Shown: one piece after another, positions 38,510 to 47,904 of the stretch
Layout of the letters: each line of letters starts with the position of its first letter
Position numbering within the stretch: the stretch's first letter is position 1
NCBI RefSeq assembly: GCF_000382285.1
Contig: NZ_KB907936.1
Span: forward strand, 1-64,000
Reading direction: 5' to 3'
DNA from: Solimonas variicoloris DSM 15731
Lineage (GTDB): Bacteria > Pseudomonadota > Gammaproteobacteria > Nevskiales > Nevskiaceae
DNA length: 64,000 nt
The notes under the pieces: model-generated
Seen by the model: only the letters and a program-made list of their open reading frames with translations
Databases searched by the model: none
Told to the model about the DNA's origin: nothing
Position numbers and translations under genes: made by a program

Positions 38510-39381
38510 GGTCGCCGCGCGCCGCGCTCGTCTGCGTGCTGGCGACGCTGGCCGCCTGTGCCGGCCCGGCGTCACGGCCGGCGTCGCCCGTGGCCGCTGC
38601 GCCCGCCGCGCCGGTACAGGCGGCGGCACCGGCCGCAGCCGCCGTGCCGGCGCCGGCGCCGCGCTATCCGCTGACGCCGGCGCGCAGCAAGCTCGCCGAC
38701 GAGCTGAATCGTCTGGCCGCGGTGCTGGCGCGCGATCCGGCGCTCGGCGCGCGCCTGATGGGTGCGCCCGGCACTTCGCAGACCGCCCGCAAGTACGCCT
38801 CCGCGTGGTTCGCGCTGCTCGGCGATCCGGCGTTCTCGCGCGACTTCGTGCAGGGCATGAGCGACGAGGAGGTCGCCGGCTTCGGCCAGGGCGATTCGCG
38901 CCAGCTGGGCTACTTGATCGGCCGACGCCTGATGCACGACCGTACGCGCACCGCCAGCGACGCGCTCAAGGTGCGCATGCTGTCGGCGTTCCGGCCGCTG
39001 TTCGCCAACGCCACGCCGGTCGAGTGCGACGCGATCATGAGCGACGCCAAGGCTCCGCTCTATTTCACGATGCTCGATCGCCTGCCGGCAGCCGCACAGG
39101 ACGAATTCGTCGCCGTGCTGATGGCCACGGCGCGTGACGACGGCGCCGTCTCGCCGCCGCTCGGCGACGATGACCGGCTGCTGGTGCAGATCGCCGTGCG
39201 CCAGTTCGTCGTCGAGCAAAGCCCGGCCGAGCAGGAACGCCTGCGCAAGGCGTTCGCCGAGCCCGGCTCGCCGGACCGCTGCTGGGGCGTCGCGCGCATC
39301 ATCGACGCGCTCGACGCCGGCGGCCCGGAACTGCGCCGCCTCGGCGCGAAGATGGTGTTCGAAAAAGGCTTCGGGACATGA
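38506..39381 (+). CDS. Uncharacterised lipoprotein inserted between trpB and trpA
   Basis: A 291-residue protein with a lipobox (TLAAC, Cys18 after a short hydrophobic stretch), an Ala/Pro-rich linker to about residue 58 and a helical domain. That domain contains [31 protein letters not shown] and a Cys in PVECDAIM. I do not recognise the domain. Its ATG overlaps the trpB stop (ATGA), so it is translated with the trp genes. GC content and codon use look like its neighbours. Nothing in it suggests tryptophan metabolism. Confidence 0.82.
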
Positions 39382-39421
39382 TCCCGGACTTTCCATTTCC
39401 CGTTTCCCACCGATTGACGCC

Positions 39422-40255
39422 ATGAACAGCAGTCGACTGGCCGCGCGCTTCGAGCGCCTGCGCGCCGCGGGCCGCAAGGCCCTGATTCCGTACATCACCG
39501 CCGGCGATCCGCAGCCGGACGTCACGGTTAGCCTGATGCACGCGCTGGTGCGCGGCGGCGCCGACGTCATCGAGCTGGGCGTGCCATTCTCCGATCCGAT
39601 GGCCGACGGCCCGACCATCCAGCTGGCCTGCGAGCGCGCGCTCAAGTACGGCACCGGGCTCTGGCAGATCCTCGACATGGTCGCCGAGTTCCGGCGCAGC
39701 GACGCCGACACGCCGGTGGTGCTGATGGGCTACCTGAACCCGGTCGAGATGCGCGGTCTCGAAGCCTTCGCGGCGCGCGCCCAGGCGGCCGGCGTCGACG
39801 GCGTGCTGCTCGTCGACCTGGCGGTCGAGGAGGCGCCGGACTATCTGCCGACGCTGCGTGCGCACGGACTCGACTGCATCTTCCTGCTGGCGCCGACCAG
39901 CCCGCCGGCGCGCATCGAGGCGATCGCCCGCGCGGCCAGCGGCTATCTCTACTACGTGTCGCTCAAGGGCGTGACCGGCGCCGCCACGCTCGACGTGGCC
40001 AGCGTCGAGGCCCAGGTGGCGGAGATCCGCCGCCATACCAAACTGCCGGTCGCGGTCGGCTTCGGCATCCGTGACGCCGCGTCGGCGCGTGCGGTCGGTG
40101 GCATCGCCGACGGCGTAGTGGTCGGCAGCGCGCTGGTCGCCGAGATCGAGCGCCTTCAGGAGCGGCCGCAGGAATTGCCGGCGGTGCTGCAGGAAAAGCT
40201 CGCGGCGTTGCGCGCGGCGCTTGACAGCCTCGGCCCCGACGCGGCACAACGTTAA
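39422..40255 (+). CDS. trpA: Tryptophan synthase alpha subunit
   Basis: Cleaves indole-glycerol phosphate to indole, a TIM barrel of 277 residues. The catalytic Glu and Asp are in [18 protein letters not shown], and [10 protein letters not shown] and VVGSALV bind phosphate. The ATG at 39422 is the standard start ([19 protein letters not shown]). It lies 40 bases after the lipoprotein gene and 39 bases before accD. Confidence 0.96.
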   Translation: MNSSRLAARFERLRAAGRKALIPYITAGDPQPDVTVSLMHALVRGGADVIELGVPFSDPMADGPTIQLACERALKYGTGLWQILDMVAEFRRSDADTPVVLMGYLNPVEMRGLEAFAARAQAAGVDGVLLVDLAVEEAPDYLPTLRAHGLDCIFLLAPTSPPARIEAIARAASGYLYYVSLKGVTGAATLDVASVEAQVAEIRRHTKLPVAVGFGIRDAASARAVGGIADGVVVGSALVAEIERLQERPQELPAVLQEKLAALRAALDSLGPDAAQR

Positions 40256-40294
40256 AACCGACAGACCGGTTACCATTAGCGCTTCCTCAACGCC

Positions 40295-41191
40295 ATGACG
40301 GATTCGATGAGCTGGCTCGACAAGATCGCGGGATCGAAGCTGCTGACTTCCGGCGCGCGCAAGCGCAACGTGCCGGAAGGCCTCTGGACCAAGTGCGAGA
40401 GCTGCCAGTCGGTGCTGTACCGCGCCGAGCTCGAGCGCACCCTCGAAGTCTGCCCGAAGTGCGGCAACCACCGCCCGATCTCGGCGCGTGACCGCCTCAA
40501 CACCTTCCTCGACGCCGAGCCGCGCGTCGAGATCGGCAACGACATCGCGCCGCGCGATCCGCTGAAGTTCAAGGACAGCCGCAAGTACAGCGACCGCATC
40601 AAGGAAGCGCAGGCCGACACCGACGAGAAGGACGCACTGGTCGTCATGCGCGGCCAGCTGATGGGCCTGCCGCTGGTGGTCTCGGCCTTCGAGTTCAGCT
40701 TCATGGGCGGCTCGATGGGCAGCGTCGTCGGCGAGAAGTTCGTGCGCGGCGTCAACGCCTGCCTGGAGTACGGCGTGCCGTACGTCTGCTTCAGCGCTTC
40801 GGGCGGCGCGCGCATGCAGGAGTCGCTGTTCTCGCTGATGCAGATGGCCAAGACCTCGGCGGCGCTCGCCAAGCTCGCCGACCGCGGTCTGCCGTTCATC
40901 TCGGTGCTGACGCACCCGACGATGGGCGGCGTCTCGGCGAGCTTCGCGCAGCTCGGCGACATCCAGATCGCCGAACCCAGGGCGCTGATCGGTTTCGCCG
41001 GCCCGCGCGTCATCGAGCAGACCGTGCGCCAGAAGCTGCCGGAAGGCTTCCAGCGCGCCGAGTTCCTGCTCGAAAAGGGCGCGATCGACCTGATCGTCGA
41101 TCGTCGTGAGATGCGCGAGAAGATCTTCCGCCTGCTGGCGATGCTGACGCACTTCGCGCCGGCCGAGGCCAAGAGCGCCGCCTCCGAGTAA
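40295..41191 (+). CDS. accD: Acetyl-CoA carboxylase carboxyltransferase subunit beta
   Basis: Zinc-ribbon beta subunit of acetyl-CoA carboxylase, which makes malonyl-CoA for fatty-acid synthesis. The four zinc cysteines are Cys34, Cys37, Cys53 and Cys56. The crotonase-type core includes [13 protein letters not shown] and [13 protein letters not shown]. It has 298 residues. The start could be 40295 or the internal ATG at 40307 (MSWLDKI). It precedes folC, as in E. coli and Pseudomonas. Confidence 0.97.
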   Translation: MTDSMSWLDKIAGSKLLTSGARKRNVPEGLWTKCESCQSVLYRAELERTLEVCPKCGNHRPISARDRLNTFLDAEPRVEIGNDIAPRDPLKFKDSRKYSDRIKEAQADTDEKDALVVMRGQLMGLPLVVSAFEFSFMGGSMGSVVGEKFVRGVNACLEYGVPYVCFSASGGARMQESLFSLMQMAKTSAALAKLADRGLPFISVLTHPTMGGVSASFAQLGDIQIAEPRALIGFAGPRVIEQTVRQKLPEGFQRAEFLLEKGAIDLIVDRREMREKIFRLLAMLTHFAPAEAKSAASE

Positions 41192-41218
41192 TCGCCGAGC
41201 AAAGCCGTTTCCCCCGCA

Positions 41219-42508
41219 GTGCCCCCGCCGCGCCTGCGCAGCCTCGACGAGTGGTTGCGCTTTCAGGAGACCTTGAGCCCGCGCGCGATCGCGCTCGGCC
41301 TCGAGCGCGTGCGCGCGGTCGCTGCGCGGCTCGGCTTGCCGACCCGCCGTGAAGCCGGCGCTGCGTACACGCTGACGGTCGCCGGCACCAACGGCAAAGG
41401 ATCCAGCGCGACGCTGGCGGCTGCGATCTATCGCGCTGCCGGCTATCGCGTCGGCCTCTACACCTCGCCGCACGTGTTGCGCTACAACGAGCGCGTGCAG
41501 ATCGACGGCGCCGTGGTCGGCGACGCCGAGCTGTGCGAGGCCTTCGCGGCGATCGACGCGGCGCGCGGCGAGGTGGCGCTGACCTATTTCGAGTTCGGCA
41601 CGCTGGCGGCGCTCTGGCTGTTCCGCCGCGCGCGCGTCGACGTACAGGTGCTCGAAGTCGGACTCGGCGGTCGTCTCGACGCCGTCAATCTGATCGATGC
41701 CGACGTCGCGCTGCTGACCAATGTCGGCCTCGACCACCAGGACTGGCTCGGCGACGACCGCGAACAGATCGGCGGCGAGAAGGCCGGCGTCTTCCGCAGC
41801 GGCCGTGTCGCCGTGATCGCCGAGCGCGAGCCGCCGGCGTCGGTGCTCGCCGCCGCCGATGCACTCGGCGCGCGCACGCTGCGACTCGGCGTCGATTTCG
41901 ATTACGTGGTGCTGCCGGACCACAACTGGAACTGGCGCCTCCGCGGCGAAACCTGGACGCGCCTGCCGCCGCCGGCGCTGGCCGGCGCGGTGCAGTACCA
42001 GAATGCCGCCGGCGTGTTCGCCGCCGTGCACGCCGGCCTCGCGCAGCGTCCGCTGCGGCGCGACGACTGCGAGCGCGGCCTGGCGCTGCTGCGGCTGCGT
42101 GGCCGCTGCGAGACATATCGCGGCGTGCTGCTCGACGTCGCCCACAATCTGGAATCGGCGCAGGCGCTGGCCGGCTTTCTCGCGGCGCAGCCGCCGGCGC
42201 CGACGGTCGTGGTGCTCGGCATGCTCGCCGACAAGCCGGTCGAGGCGGTCGGGCGCCTGCTCGCCGCCACCGCGACACGCCTGCTCGCCGTCGGTCTCGG
42301 CGGTCCGCGCGGCCTCGATGCCGCCGCCCTGCAGGCGCGGCTCGCCGCCGCCGGGATCCGCGCCGAGACCTGCGAGAATATCGGCGTCGCGCTGGCGCAG
42401 GCGCGGCGCGAGGCCGGCGCCGGCGGGCGTGTCGTCGTGACCGGCTCGTTCCTGACCGTCGCCGCCGCCCTCAACGAACTGGAAAGAAATCCGGATGCAC
42501 ATGGATGA
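41219..42508 (+). CDS. folC: Folylpolyglutamate/dihydrofolate synthase
   Basis: Adds glutamate to dihydropteroate and to folates. It has 429 residues with the ATP loop VAGTNGKGSS, the ligase segments TSPHVLRYNERVQIDG and VGLGGRLDAVNLID, and a C-terminal DVAHNLES. It starts at a GTG (41219). The last 14 bases overlap the SPOR gene. Confidence 0.95.
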   Translation: MPPPRLRSLDEWLRFQETLSPRAIALGLERVRAVAARLGLPTRREAGAAYTLTVAGTNGKGSSATLAAAIYRAAGYRVGLYTSPHVLRYNERVQIDGAVVGDAELCEAFAAIDAARGEVALTYFEFGTLAALWLFRRARVDVQVLEVGLGGRLDAVNLIDADVALLTNVGLDHQDWLGDDREQIGGEKAGVFRSGRVAVIAEREPPASVLAAADALGARTLRLGVDFDYVVLPDHNWNWRLRGETWTRLPPPALAGAVQYQNAAGVFAAVHAGLAQRPLRRDDCERGLALLRLRGRCETYRGVLLDVAHNLESAQALAGFLAAQPPAPTVVVLGMLADKPVEAVGRLLAATATRLLAVGLGGPRGLDAAALQARLAAAGIRAETCENIGVALAQARREAGAGGRVVVTGSFLTVAAALNELERNPDAHG

Positions 42509-43325
42509 CAAGCTGAAGCGGCGGCTCGCCGGCGCAGCGGTGCTGCTGCTGGTGGCGTTCGTGATCGTGTCGGTGCTGCCGACGCCCGAGCAGGCGGCCC
42601 AGCCGGGCGACACCGATGTCGTCACCATTGCGCTGCACGAGGTCGTCAACCCGGAACCGCCGCCGCCGTCGGCGACCGCGACGCCGGCGACGATCGCCGC
42701 GGCCCCGGCCGACGCTGGCGTCGCAACGCCCGCCGGCGAGGACGGCGAGGGCGCCGCCGAGACCGTGATCTCGGGCGACGACGATGCCGGCGCCGACACC
42801 GGCGATGCGCAAAAGCCGCTGCCAGCGGGGCCCGACGAAACGGCGAAGAAAGTCGCGCCGCCGGCAGCACCCGGCACGGCGCCGCCGGCGAAAGCGGGCG
42901 GTAAGCCCGATGCGGCCAGCGCGCCGAAGCCGTCGACCGAGCCAAAGGCGGTCGAACCGAAGGCGACCGAACCGAAGGCCGTCGAACCAAAGGCGACCGA
43001 ACCGAAGGCGGTGGCCAAGCCGGCCGAGCCGCGGCCCACCCCGGCAGCGAAGCCGGCAGTGCCGGATCCGGCCGTTGCCAAGCCGGCCGCCGTCGGCAGC
43101 TGGTTCGTGCAGGTCGGCGGTTTCGCCGATATCGGCAATGCGCGGCAGGTTCAGGCGCGGCTGCAGACACTCGGGCAGCCGAGCATCCTGTCGCCGACCG
43201 AGACCAGCAAGGGCACGCTGTACCGGGTTCGCGCCGGCCCGTACGCCGGTCGCGAACCGGCGCAGGCAGCGCTCGACAAGCTCGCCGGCAACGGTTATCC
43301 GGACGCCAAGCTGATTGCGCCCTGA
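42495..43325 (+). CDS. SPOR-domain cell-division protein (DedD-like)
   Basis: A 276-residue inner-membrane protein. A helix at about residues 11-28 is followed by a long Pro/Ala/Glu linker containing a repeated TEPKAVEPKA unit (residues 148-174) and a C-terminal SPOR domain (about 202-276, WFVQVGGFADIGNARQ). SPOR domains bind denuded peptidoglycan at the septum. The folC-dedD-cvpA-purF order matches E. coli, so DedD is the likely orthologue. The start is 42495 or the ATG at 42501. Confidence 0.88.
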   Translation: MHMDDKLKRRLAGAAVLLLVAFVIVSVLPTPEQAAQPGDTDVVTIALHEVVNPEPPPPSATATPATIAAAPADAGVATPAGEDGEGAAETVISGDDDAGADTGDAQKPLPAGPDETAKKVAPPAAPGTAPPAKAGGKPDAASAPKPSTEPKAVEPKATEPKAVEPKATEPKAVAKPAEPRPTPAAKPAVPDPAVAKPAAVGSWFVQVGGFADIGNARQVQARLQTLGQPSILSPTETSKGTLYRVRAGPYAGREPAQAALDKLAGNGYPDAKLIAP

Positions 43326-43350
43326 GCGTGCGGCGGCCGTCGCCGCTTGT

Positions 43351-43390
43351 TGAAGCCGCCGATCGCCGCCTGAAGCCGGCGATCGGCGCC
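43351..43390. repeat. Two tandem 20-base repeats that form a hairpin
   Basis: 43351-43370 and 43371-43390 (TGAAGCCGCC... and TGAAGCCGGC...) differ at two positions. Those two changes make arm CGCCGATCGCC (43357-43367) pair exactly with 43378-43388, an 11-bp stem with a 10-base loop. It lies between the SPOR gene and cvpA. Confidence 0.7.
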
Positions 43391-43471
43391 CGTTTCGCAC
43401 GGTCCGATCCGAATCCATGCACCATCTTGTCGCGTCAGCGGGTTTTTCCCGCCGCAGCGAACGTCACGCAG

Positions 43472-43480
43472 TGGTAAAAT
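43472..43480 (+). promoter_or_regulatory. Extended -10 promoter before cvpA-purF
   Basis: TGGTAAAAT matches an extended -10 (TGnTAnnnT) 28 bases upstream of the cvpA start. No good -35 is seen at the right distance, which is usual for extended -10 promoters. It would let cvpA and purF be made independently of folC. Confidence 0.5.
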
Positions 43481-43508
43481 CCCGCCCAGCCCACGCCGCG
43501 CGTGCCGC

Positions 43509-44042
43509 ATGACTTGGATCGACTACTGCATCGTCGCCCTCGCGCTGATCTCTGTTCTCATCGGCGTATTGCGTGGTTTCACCCGCGAAGTGCTCAGCCT
43601 GCTGACCTGGATTCTCGCTTTCGCCGCTGCGGCCCTGTTCGGCGGCCAGGCGGCCGGCCTGCTCGCCGGGCGCATCGCCGATCCGGCGCTGCGCGAGGCC
43701 GTGGCCTGCGGCCTGGTGTTCTTCGCCGCCCTGATCGTCGGCGCCATCGTCACCCATATCGCCGTGCAGGCGGTCCGCGACAGCCGTTTTTCGGCTTCCG
43801 ACCGCACCCTTGGCGGCGGGATCGGCGTACTGCGCGCGGGCATCGCGCTGGTCGTCTTCGTGCTCGTCGCCGGCCGTCTCGGCGCCGCCCAGGACAACTG
43901 GTGGCAGCGCTCGGCGATCGTTCCCCATTTCGTCGGCATCGCGCGCGGTGTCGAGACGCTCGTGCCGCAGCGCTGGCTCGATTATCTGCAGTCTCCCGCC
44001 GCGTCGCCGACGGCAACCCAGTCTTCTTCTACGGATTCTTAA
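43509..44042 (+). CDS. cvpA: CvpA family membrane protein
   Basis: Inner-membrane protein of 177 residues with four membrane helices, starting MTWIDYCIVALALISVLIGV and containing the family segment RGFTREVLSLLTWI. It is needed for colicin V production in E. coli and linked to envelope homeostasis. Its place just before purF is conserved in gammaproteobacteria; the gap to purF is 3 bases. Confidence 0.94.
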   Translation: MTWIDYCIVALALISVLIGVLRGFTREVLSLLTWILAFAAAALFGGQAAGLLAGRIADPALREAVACGLVFFAALIVGAIVTHIAVQAVRDSRFSASDRTLGGGIGVLRAGIALVVFVLVAGRLGAAQDNWWQRSAIVPHFVGIARGVETLVPQRWLDYLQSPAASPTATQSSSTDS

Positions 44043-44045
44043 GCC

Positions 44046-45557
44046 ATGTGTGGAATCGCCGGAATCGTTTCGCAGAGTTCAGCCGTCAATTCGGACCTGT
44101 TCGATGCCCTGACCATGCTGCAGCACCGCGGACAGGACGCCGCCGGCATCATCACCAATGAAGGTCACCGCCTGTACCTGCGCAAGGAGAACGGCCTGGT
44201 CCGCGACGTCTTCCATGCCGATGACCAGATGGCGAAGCTGCGCGGCAACATGGGCGTCGCCCACGTCCGCTATCCGACGGCCGGCTCCTCGACTTCGGCC
44301 GAGGCGCAGCCGTTCTACACCAACACCCCGTTCGGCATCTCGCTGTCGCACAACGGCAACCTGACCAACGCCGAGGAGCTCAAGCAGGAGCTGTTTCTCG
44401 AGGATCGCCGCCACCTGAATACCGAGTCGGATTCCGAGGTGCTGCTGAACGTCTTCGCGCACGAGCTGCTGCAGCGCGGCGTGCTGCGCCTGACCGCGGA
44501 CGACATCTTCGCTGCTGTCTCCGGCGTGCACCTGCGCTGCCGTGGCGCCTATGCCTGCGTGGCGATGATCACCGGCTTCGGCATCGTCGGCTTCCGCGAT
44601 CCTTACGGCATCCGCCCGGCGGTCTACGGCCGGCGCGAGACCAGCAAGGGGCCCGAGTACATGATCGCTTCCGAGTCGGTCGCGCTCGACGCGCTCGGCT
44701 ACGAGCTGATCGACGACATCGCGCCCGGCGAGGCGGTGCTGATCACGCTCGACGGCAAGCTCCACAAGCGCCAGTGCGCGGCCAATCCGATCTACTCGCC
44801 GTGCATCTTCGAGCACGTCTACCTGGCGCGTCCGGACTCGGTGATCGACGATATCTACGTTTACAAGGCGCGCCTGCGCATGGGCGTCAAGCTCGCCGAG
44901 AAGATCCTGCGCGAGTGGCCGGACCACGACATCGACGTCGTGATCCCGATTCCGGACACCTCGCGCGTCGCCGGTGCTGAACTCGCGACGCGCCTCGGCG
45001 TGCTGTACCGCGAGGGCTTCATCAAGAACCGCTACATCGGCCGCACCTTCATCATGCCCGGCCAGGCGCAGCGCAAGAAGTCGGTGCGCCAGAAGCTGAA
45101 CCCGGTCGGCGTCGAGTTCCGCGGCAAGAACGTGCTGCTGGTCGACGACTCGATCGTGCGCGGCACGACCTCGAAGGAGATCATCGAGATGGCGCGCGAC
45201 GCCGGCGCCAAAAAGGTCTACTTCGCCTCGGCCTCGCCGCCGGTGCGCTACCCGAACGTCTATGGCATCGACATGCCGACGTCGAGCGAGCTGGTCGCGC
45301 ACGGCCGCTCGGTCGAGGAGCTGCAGAAGATGCTTGGCGCCGACCGCCTGATCTACCAGGATCTGGAAGACCTGATCGAGGCCGTGCGCACCGGCAACCC
45401 GAACATCACGCGCTTCGATTGCTCGGTGTTCAACGGCGAGTACATCACGCAGGACGTCACCACCGAGTATCTGAACCAGCTGGAGCTGTTCCGCTCCGAT
45501 GCCGCCCGGGCAGCGCGCAAGAAGGCGCAGACCCTGCTCGAGCTGCCCAACGCCTGA
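44046..45557 (+). CDS. purF: Amidophosphoribosyltransferase
   Basis: First committed step of purine synthesis: PRPP and glutamine to phosphoribosylamine. It has 503 residues. Cys2 (MCGIAGIV) becomes the N-terminal nucleophile. The PRPP-binding motif is [14 protein letters not shown]. It is the E. coli type without an Fe-S cluster. A PurR box was not recognised upstream. Confidence 0.97.
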   Translation: MCGIAGIVSQSSAVNSDLFDALTMLQHRGQDAAGIITNEGHRLYLRKENGLVRDVFHADDQMAKLRGNMGVAHVRYPTAGSSTSAEAQPFYTNTPFGISLSHNGNLTNAEELKQELFLEDRRHLNTESDSEVLLNVFAHELLQRGVLRLTADDIFAAVSGVHLRCRGAYACVAMITGFGIVGFRDPYGIRPAVYGRRETSKGPEYMIASESVALDALGYELIDDIAPGEAVLITLDGKLHKRQCAANPIYSPCIFEHVYLARPDSVIDDIYVYKARLRMGVKLAEKILREWPDHDIDVVIPIPDTSRVAGAELATRLGVLYREGFIKNRYIGRTFIMPGQAQRKKSVRQKLNPVGVEFRGKNVLLVDDSIVRGTTSKEIIEMARDAGAKKVYFASASPPVRYPNVYGIDMPTSSELVAHGRSVEELQKMLGADRLIYQDLEDLIEAVRTGNPNITRFDCSVFNGEYITQDVTTEYLNQLELFRSDAARAARKKAQTLLELPNA

Positions 45558-45860
45558 AGATGCGCGATCCGGCTGCTGCGCGCGCCAAGGCTGCGCCCGT
45601 GGGGTTCGCTGTGCTTCGCACAGCCGTGTGCCGCGGACGCGGCCTTGGCGCTTGCTCGCGACGCCATCGCGCACATCTTCGACCGGCCGCTTGAAGCGGG
45701 CAGGATTTGGCCGTACCTTTGCGCGCGCGCCGATTTGCTCCCAGCTTGCAGGCGCGGAAGACCGTCGCGGTCTTCCAACAAATGTCGCTAAACGGGGCGT
45801 GAGCCCGTTTGGCATGGAACGATGCTGGCGGGCTTTTGCATGGCCCGCAGGAGTCAGGCC
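45558..45860. repeat. Gene-free gap with a chain of hairpins between purF and metZ
   Basis: This 303-base stretch contains no gene that I can support. It holds a 10-bp stem (45582-45591 with 45642-45651) enclosing a 7-bp stem with loop TTC (45608-45624), a 9-bp stem with loop TCG (45756-45776, arm GGAAGACCG) and a 7-bp stem (45790-45810, arm AAACGGG). The pattern is that of clustered REP-type elements. Some of these stems may end or stabilise the purF mRNA, but none is followed by a U-run. Confidence 0.65.
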
Positions 45861-47051
45861 GTGAGCAGTGAATTGTTCGATCCGGATTGGGGCAGCGCGA
45901 CGCTCGGCGTGCGCGCCGCGGAGCCGCGTACCGGCAACCGCGAGCACTCGGCGTCGATCTCGATGACGTCCAGCTACGTGTTCGAGAGCGCCGCGCAGGC
46001 GGCGGCCGTGTTCGCCGGGCAGGAGCCCGGTTACATCTATTCGCGCTTCACCAATCCGACCACCGAGGCCTTCGAGAAACGCCTCGCGGCGATGGAAGGC
46101 GGGCAGAGCTGCGTGGCGACCGCGAGCGGCATGGCGGCGGTGCTGACGCTGTGCCTGGCGCTGCTCAAGCAGGGCGACCACATCGTGTCGTCGCGCGGCC
46201 TGTTCGGCTCGACGCTCAGCCTGTTCGGCAACATCCTGACGAAGTTCGGCATCGAGGTGAGCTTCGTCGACCAGACCGATACGACGGCCTGGGAGCGCGC
46301 CGTGCGGCCGAACACCAGGCTGCTGTTCGCCGAGACGCCGACCAATCCGCTGGTCGAGCTGGTCGACATCGCCGCGCTCGCCGACATCGCGCATCGCCAT
46401 GGTGCGCTTCTGGCGGTCGACAACTGTTTCCTGACGCCGGTGCTGCAGCGGCCGCTGACGCTCGGCGCCGACTTCGTGATCCACTCGGCGACCAAGTACA
46501 TCGACGGGCAGGGCCGCTGCGTCGGCGGCGCGATCGTCGGCGATGCCCAGCGCGTCGGCAAGGACGTGTTCGGTTTCATGCGCACCGCCGGGCCGTGCAT
46601 GAGCCCGTTCAACGCCTGGGTCTTCCTCAAGGGCCTGGAGACGCTGGCGGTGCGCATGAAAGCGCACTGCGAGAACGCGCATCGCCTCGCCGAGTGGCTG
46701 CAAGAGCAGGCCGCGGTGCGGCGCGTGTTCTACCCGGGTCTGGTCACGCACGCGCAGCACGAGCTGGCGCGCCGCCAGCAGTCCGGTTTCGGCGCGGTCG
46801 TCGCCTTCGAGGTCGACGGCGGCCGCGAGGCGGCCTGGCGCGTCATCGACGCGACGCGGCTGATTTCGATCACCGCCAACCTCGGCGACACGCGCACGAC
46901 GATCACCCATCCGGCCACGACCACGCACGGCCGCATCAGCGCCGAGGCGCGCGCGCAGTCCGGCATCACCGAAGGTCTGTTGCGCCTCGCCGTCGGTCTC
47001 GAGGATCTGCAGGATCTTCGCGCCGATCTGGCGCGCGGCCTGCAGGCCTGA
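45861..47051 (+). CDS. metZ: O-succinylhomoserine sulfhydrylase
   Basis: PLP enzyme that makes homocysteine directly from O-succinylhomoserine and sulfide. It has 396 residues. The PLP lysine is in IHSATKYIDGQG, and SRFTNPT and ASGMAA are cofactor segments. I use the GTG at 45861 because AGGAG at 45849 is correctly spaced and the product starts SSELFDPDWGSATLGVRA. The purF-metZ order is as in Pseudomonas. Cystathionine-gamma-synthase is a less likely alternative. Confidence 0.92.
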   Translation: MSSELFDPDWGSATLGVRAAEPRTGNREHSASISMTSSYVFESAAQAAAVFAGQEPGYIYSRFTNPTTEAFEKRLAAMEGGQSCVATASGMAAVLTLCLALLKQGDHIVSSRGLFGSTLSLFGNILTKFGIEVSFVDQTDTTAWERAVRPNTRLLFAETPTNPLVELVDIAALADIAHRHGALLAVDNCFLTPVLQRPLTLGADFVIHSATKYIDGQGRCVGGAIVGDAQRVGKDVFGFMRTAGPCMSPFNAWVFLKGLETLAVRMKAHCENAHRLAEWLQEQAAVRRVFYPGLVTHAQHELARRQQSGFGAVVAFEVDGGREAAWRVIDATRLISITANLGDTRTTITHPATTTHGRISAEARAQSGITEGLLRLAVGLEDLQDLRADLARGLQA

Positions 47052-47057
47052 GACGCC

Positions 47058-47852
47058 GTGGACGCGCGGACGCGGCGTGCCTGGCACGCGGCGCTGGTCG
47101 AGACCGATCCGGACGCCAAGTGCGCGCGTGTCGCGGCGCTGCGCGCCGAGGCCGCGCCGGACGCGGGTGACGAAGGCAGCGACGATCCGCGCCCGGTGCC
47201 GGGGCGTCCGGCGCAGCCGCCGCTGGTCGCGCCGCGCGCAGTGCCGCGCCGCGGTCTCGGCACGCGCGAGGGGCGGGCGGCGCTCGCGCACGCGGTCGCG
47301 CACATCGAATTCAACGCCATCAATCTCGCGCTCGACGCCGGCTGGCGCTTCGAGGGTCTGCCGGCGGCGTTCTATGCCGACTGGCTCAGCGTCGCGCAGG
47401 ATGAGGCGCGCCACTTCCAGCTGATGCGGGCGCGGCTGCGCGAGCTGGGCAGCGACTACGGCGCGCTGCCGGCGCACAACGGTCTGTGGGAAGCGGCCGA
47501 GAAGACCGCACACGATCCGCTCGTGCGCATGGCGCTGGTGCCGCGCGTGCTCGAGGCGCGCGGCCTCGACGTGACGCCAGGCATGATCCAGCGCCTGCGC
47601 GAGCTCGGCGATCACGACACCATCGCCGTGCTCGAAGTGATCCTGCGCGAGGAAGTGCGGCACGTCGCGATCGGCACGCGCTGGTTCCGCCATCTGTGCG
47701 CGGCGCGCGGCCTGGAGCCGGACGCGACGTTCCGGCGCCTGCTCGACGAGCACGGCGTGCGTCTGCATCCGCCGTTCAATCTCGACGCGCGCCGCGCCGC
47801 CGGTTTCGCCGACGCCGAGCTGTGCGGCCACGAGCCGCCGGCGCATGCGTGA
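47058..47852 (+). CDS. DUF455 ferritin-like protein
   Basis: A 264-residue protein of the DUF455 family. Its helices carry the probable di-iron ligands: Glu in AHIEFNAINLALD, Glu and His in QDEARHFQLM and EEVRHVAIGTRW. The start is the GTG at 47058, 6 bases after metZ, so it is likely co-transcribed. The family's function is not established; ferritin-like oxidation or tRNA hydroxylation relatives are known. Confidence 0.85.
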   Translation: MDARTRRAWHAALVETDPDAKCARVAALRAEAAPDAGDEGSDDPRPVPGRPAQPPLVAPRAVPRRGLGTREGRAALAHAVAHIEFNAINLALDAGWRFEGLPAAFYADWLSVAQDEARHFQLMRARLRELGSDYGALPAHNGLWEAAEKTAHDPLVRMALVPRVLEARGLDVTPGMIQRLRELGDHDTIAVLEVILREEVRHVAIGTRWFRHLCAARGLEPDATFRRLLDEHGVRLHPPFNLDARRAAGFADAELCGHEPPAHA

Positions 47853-47904
47853 CGGCCGCCGAACGGCGATACTGTAGACCGTCTCGCCACCCCCGCCGTT
47901 CGCG

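Noticed and set aside
42936-43020. Short tandem repeat in DNA near the SPOR gene
   Set aside because: It is the coding sequence of the TEPKAVEPKA linker, a common low-complexity periplasmic linker, not a separate repeat element or CRISPR.
39299-43138. A 1279-codon minus-strand frame opposite trpA, accD, folC and the SPOR gene
   Set aside because: It looks impressive in length and has Gly-rich repeats, but these mirror the EPKA repeats of the SPOR linker. The plus-strand genes are certain.
44079-47846. A 1255-codon minus-strand frame opposite purF, metZ and DUF455
   Set aside because: Antisense to strongly conserved enzymes; composition artefact.
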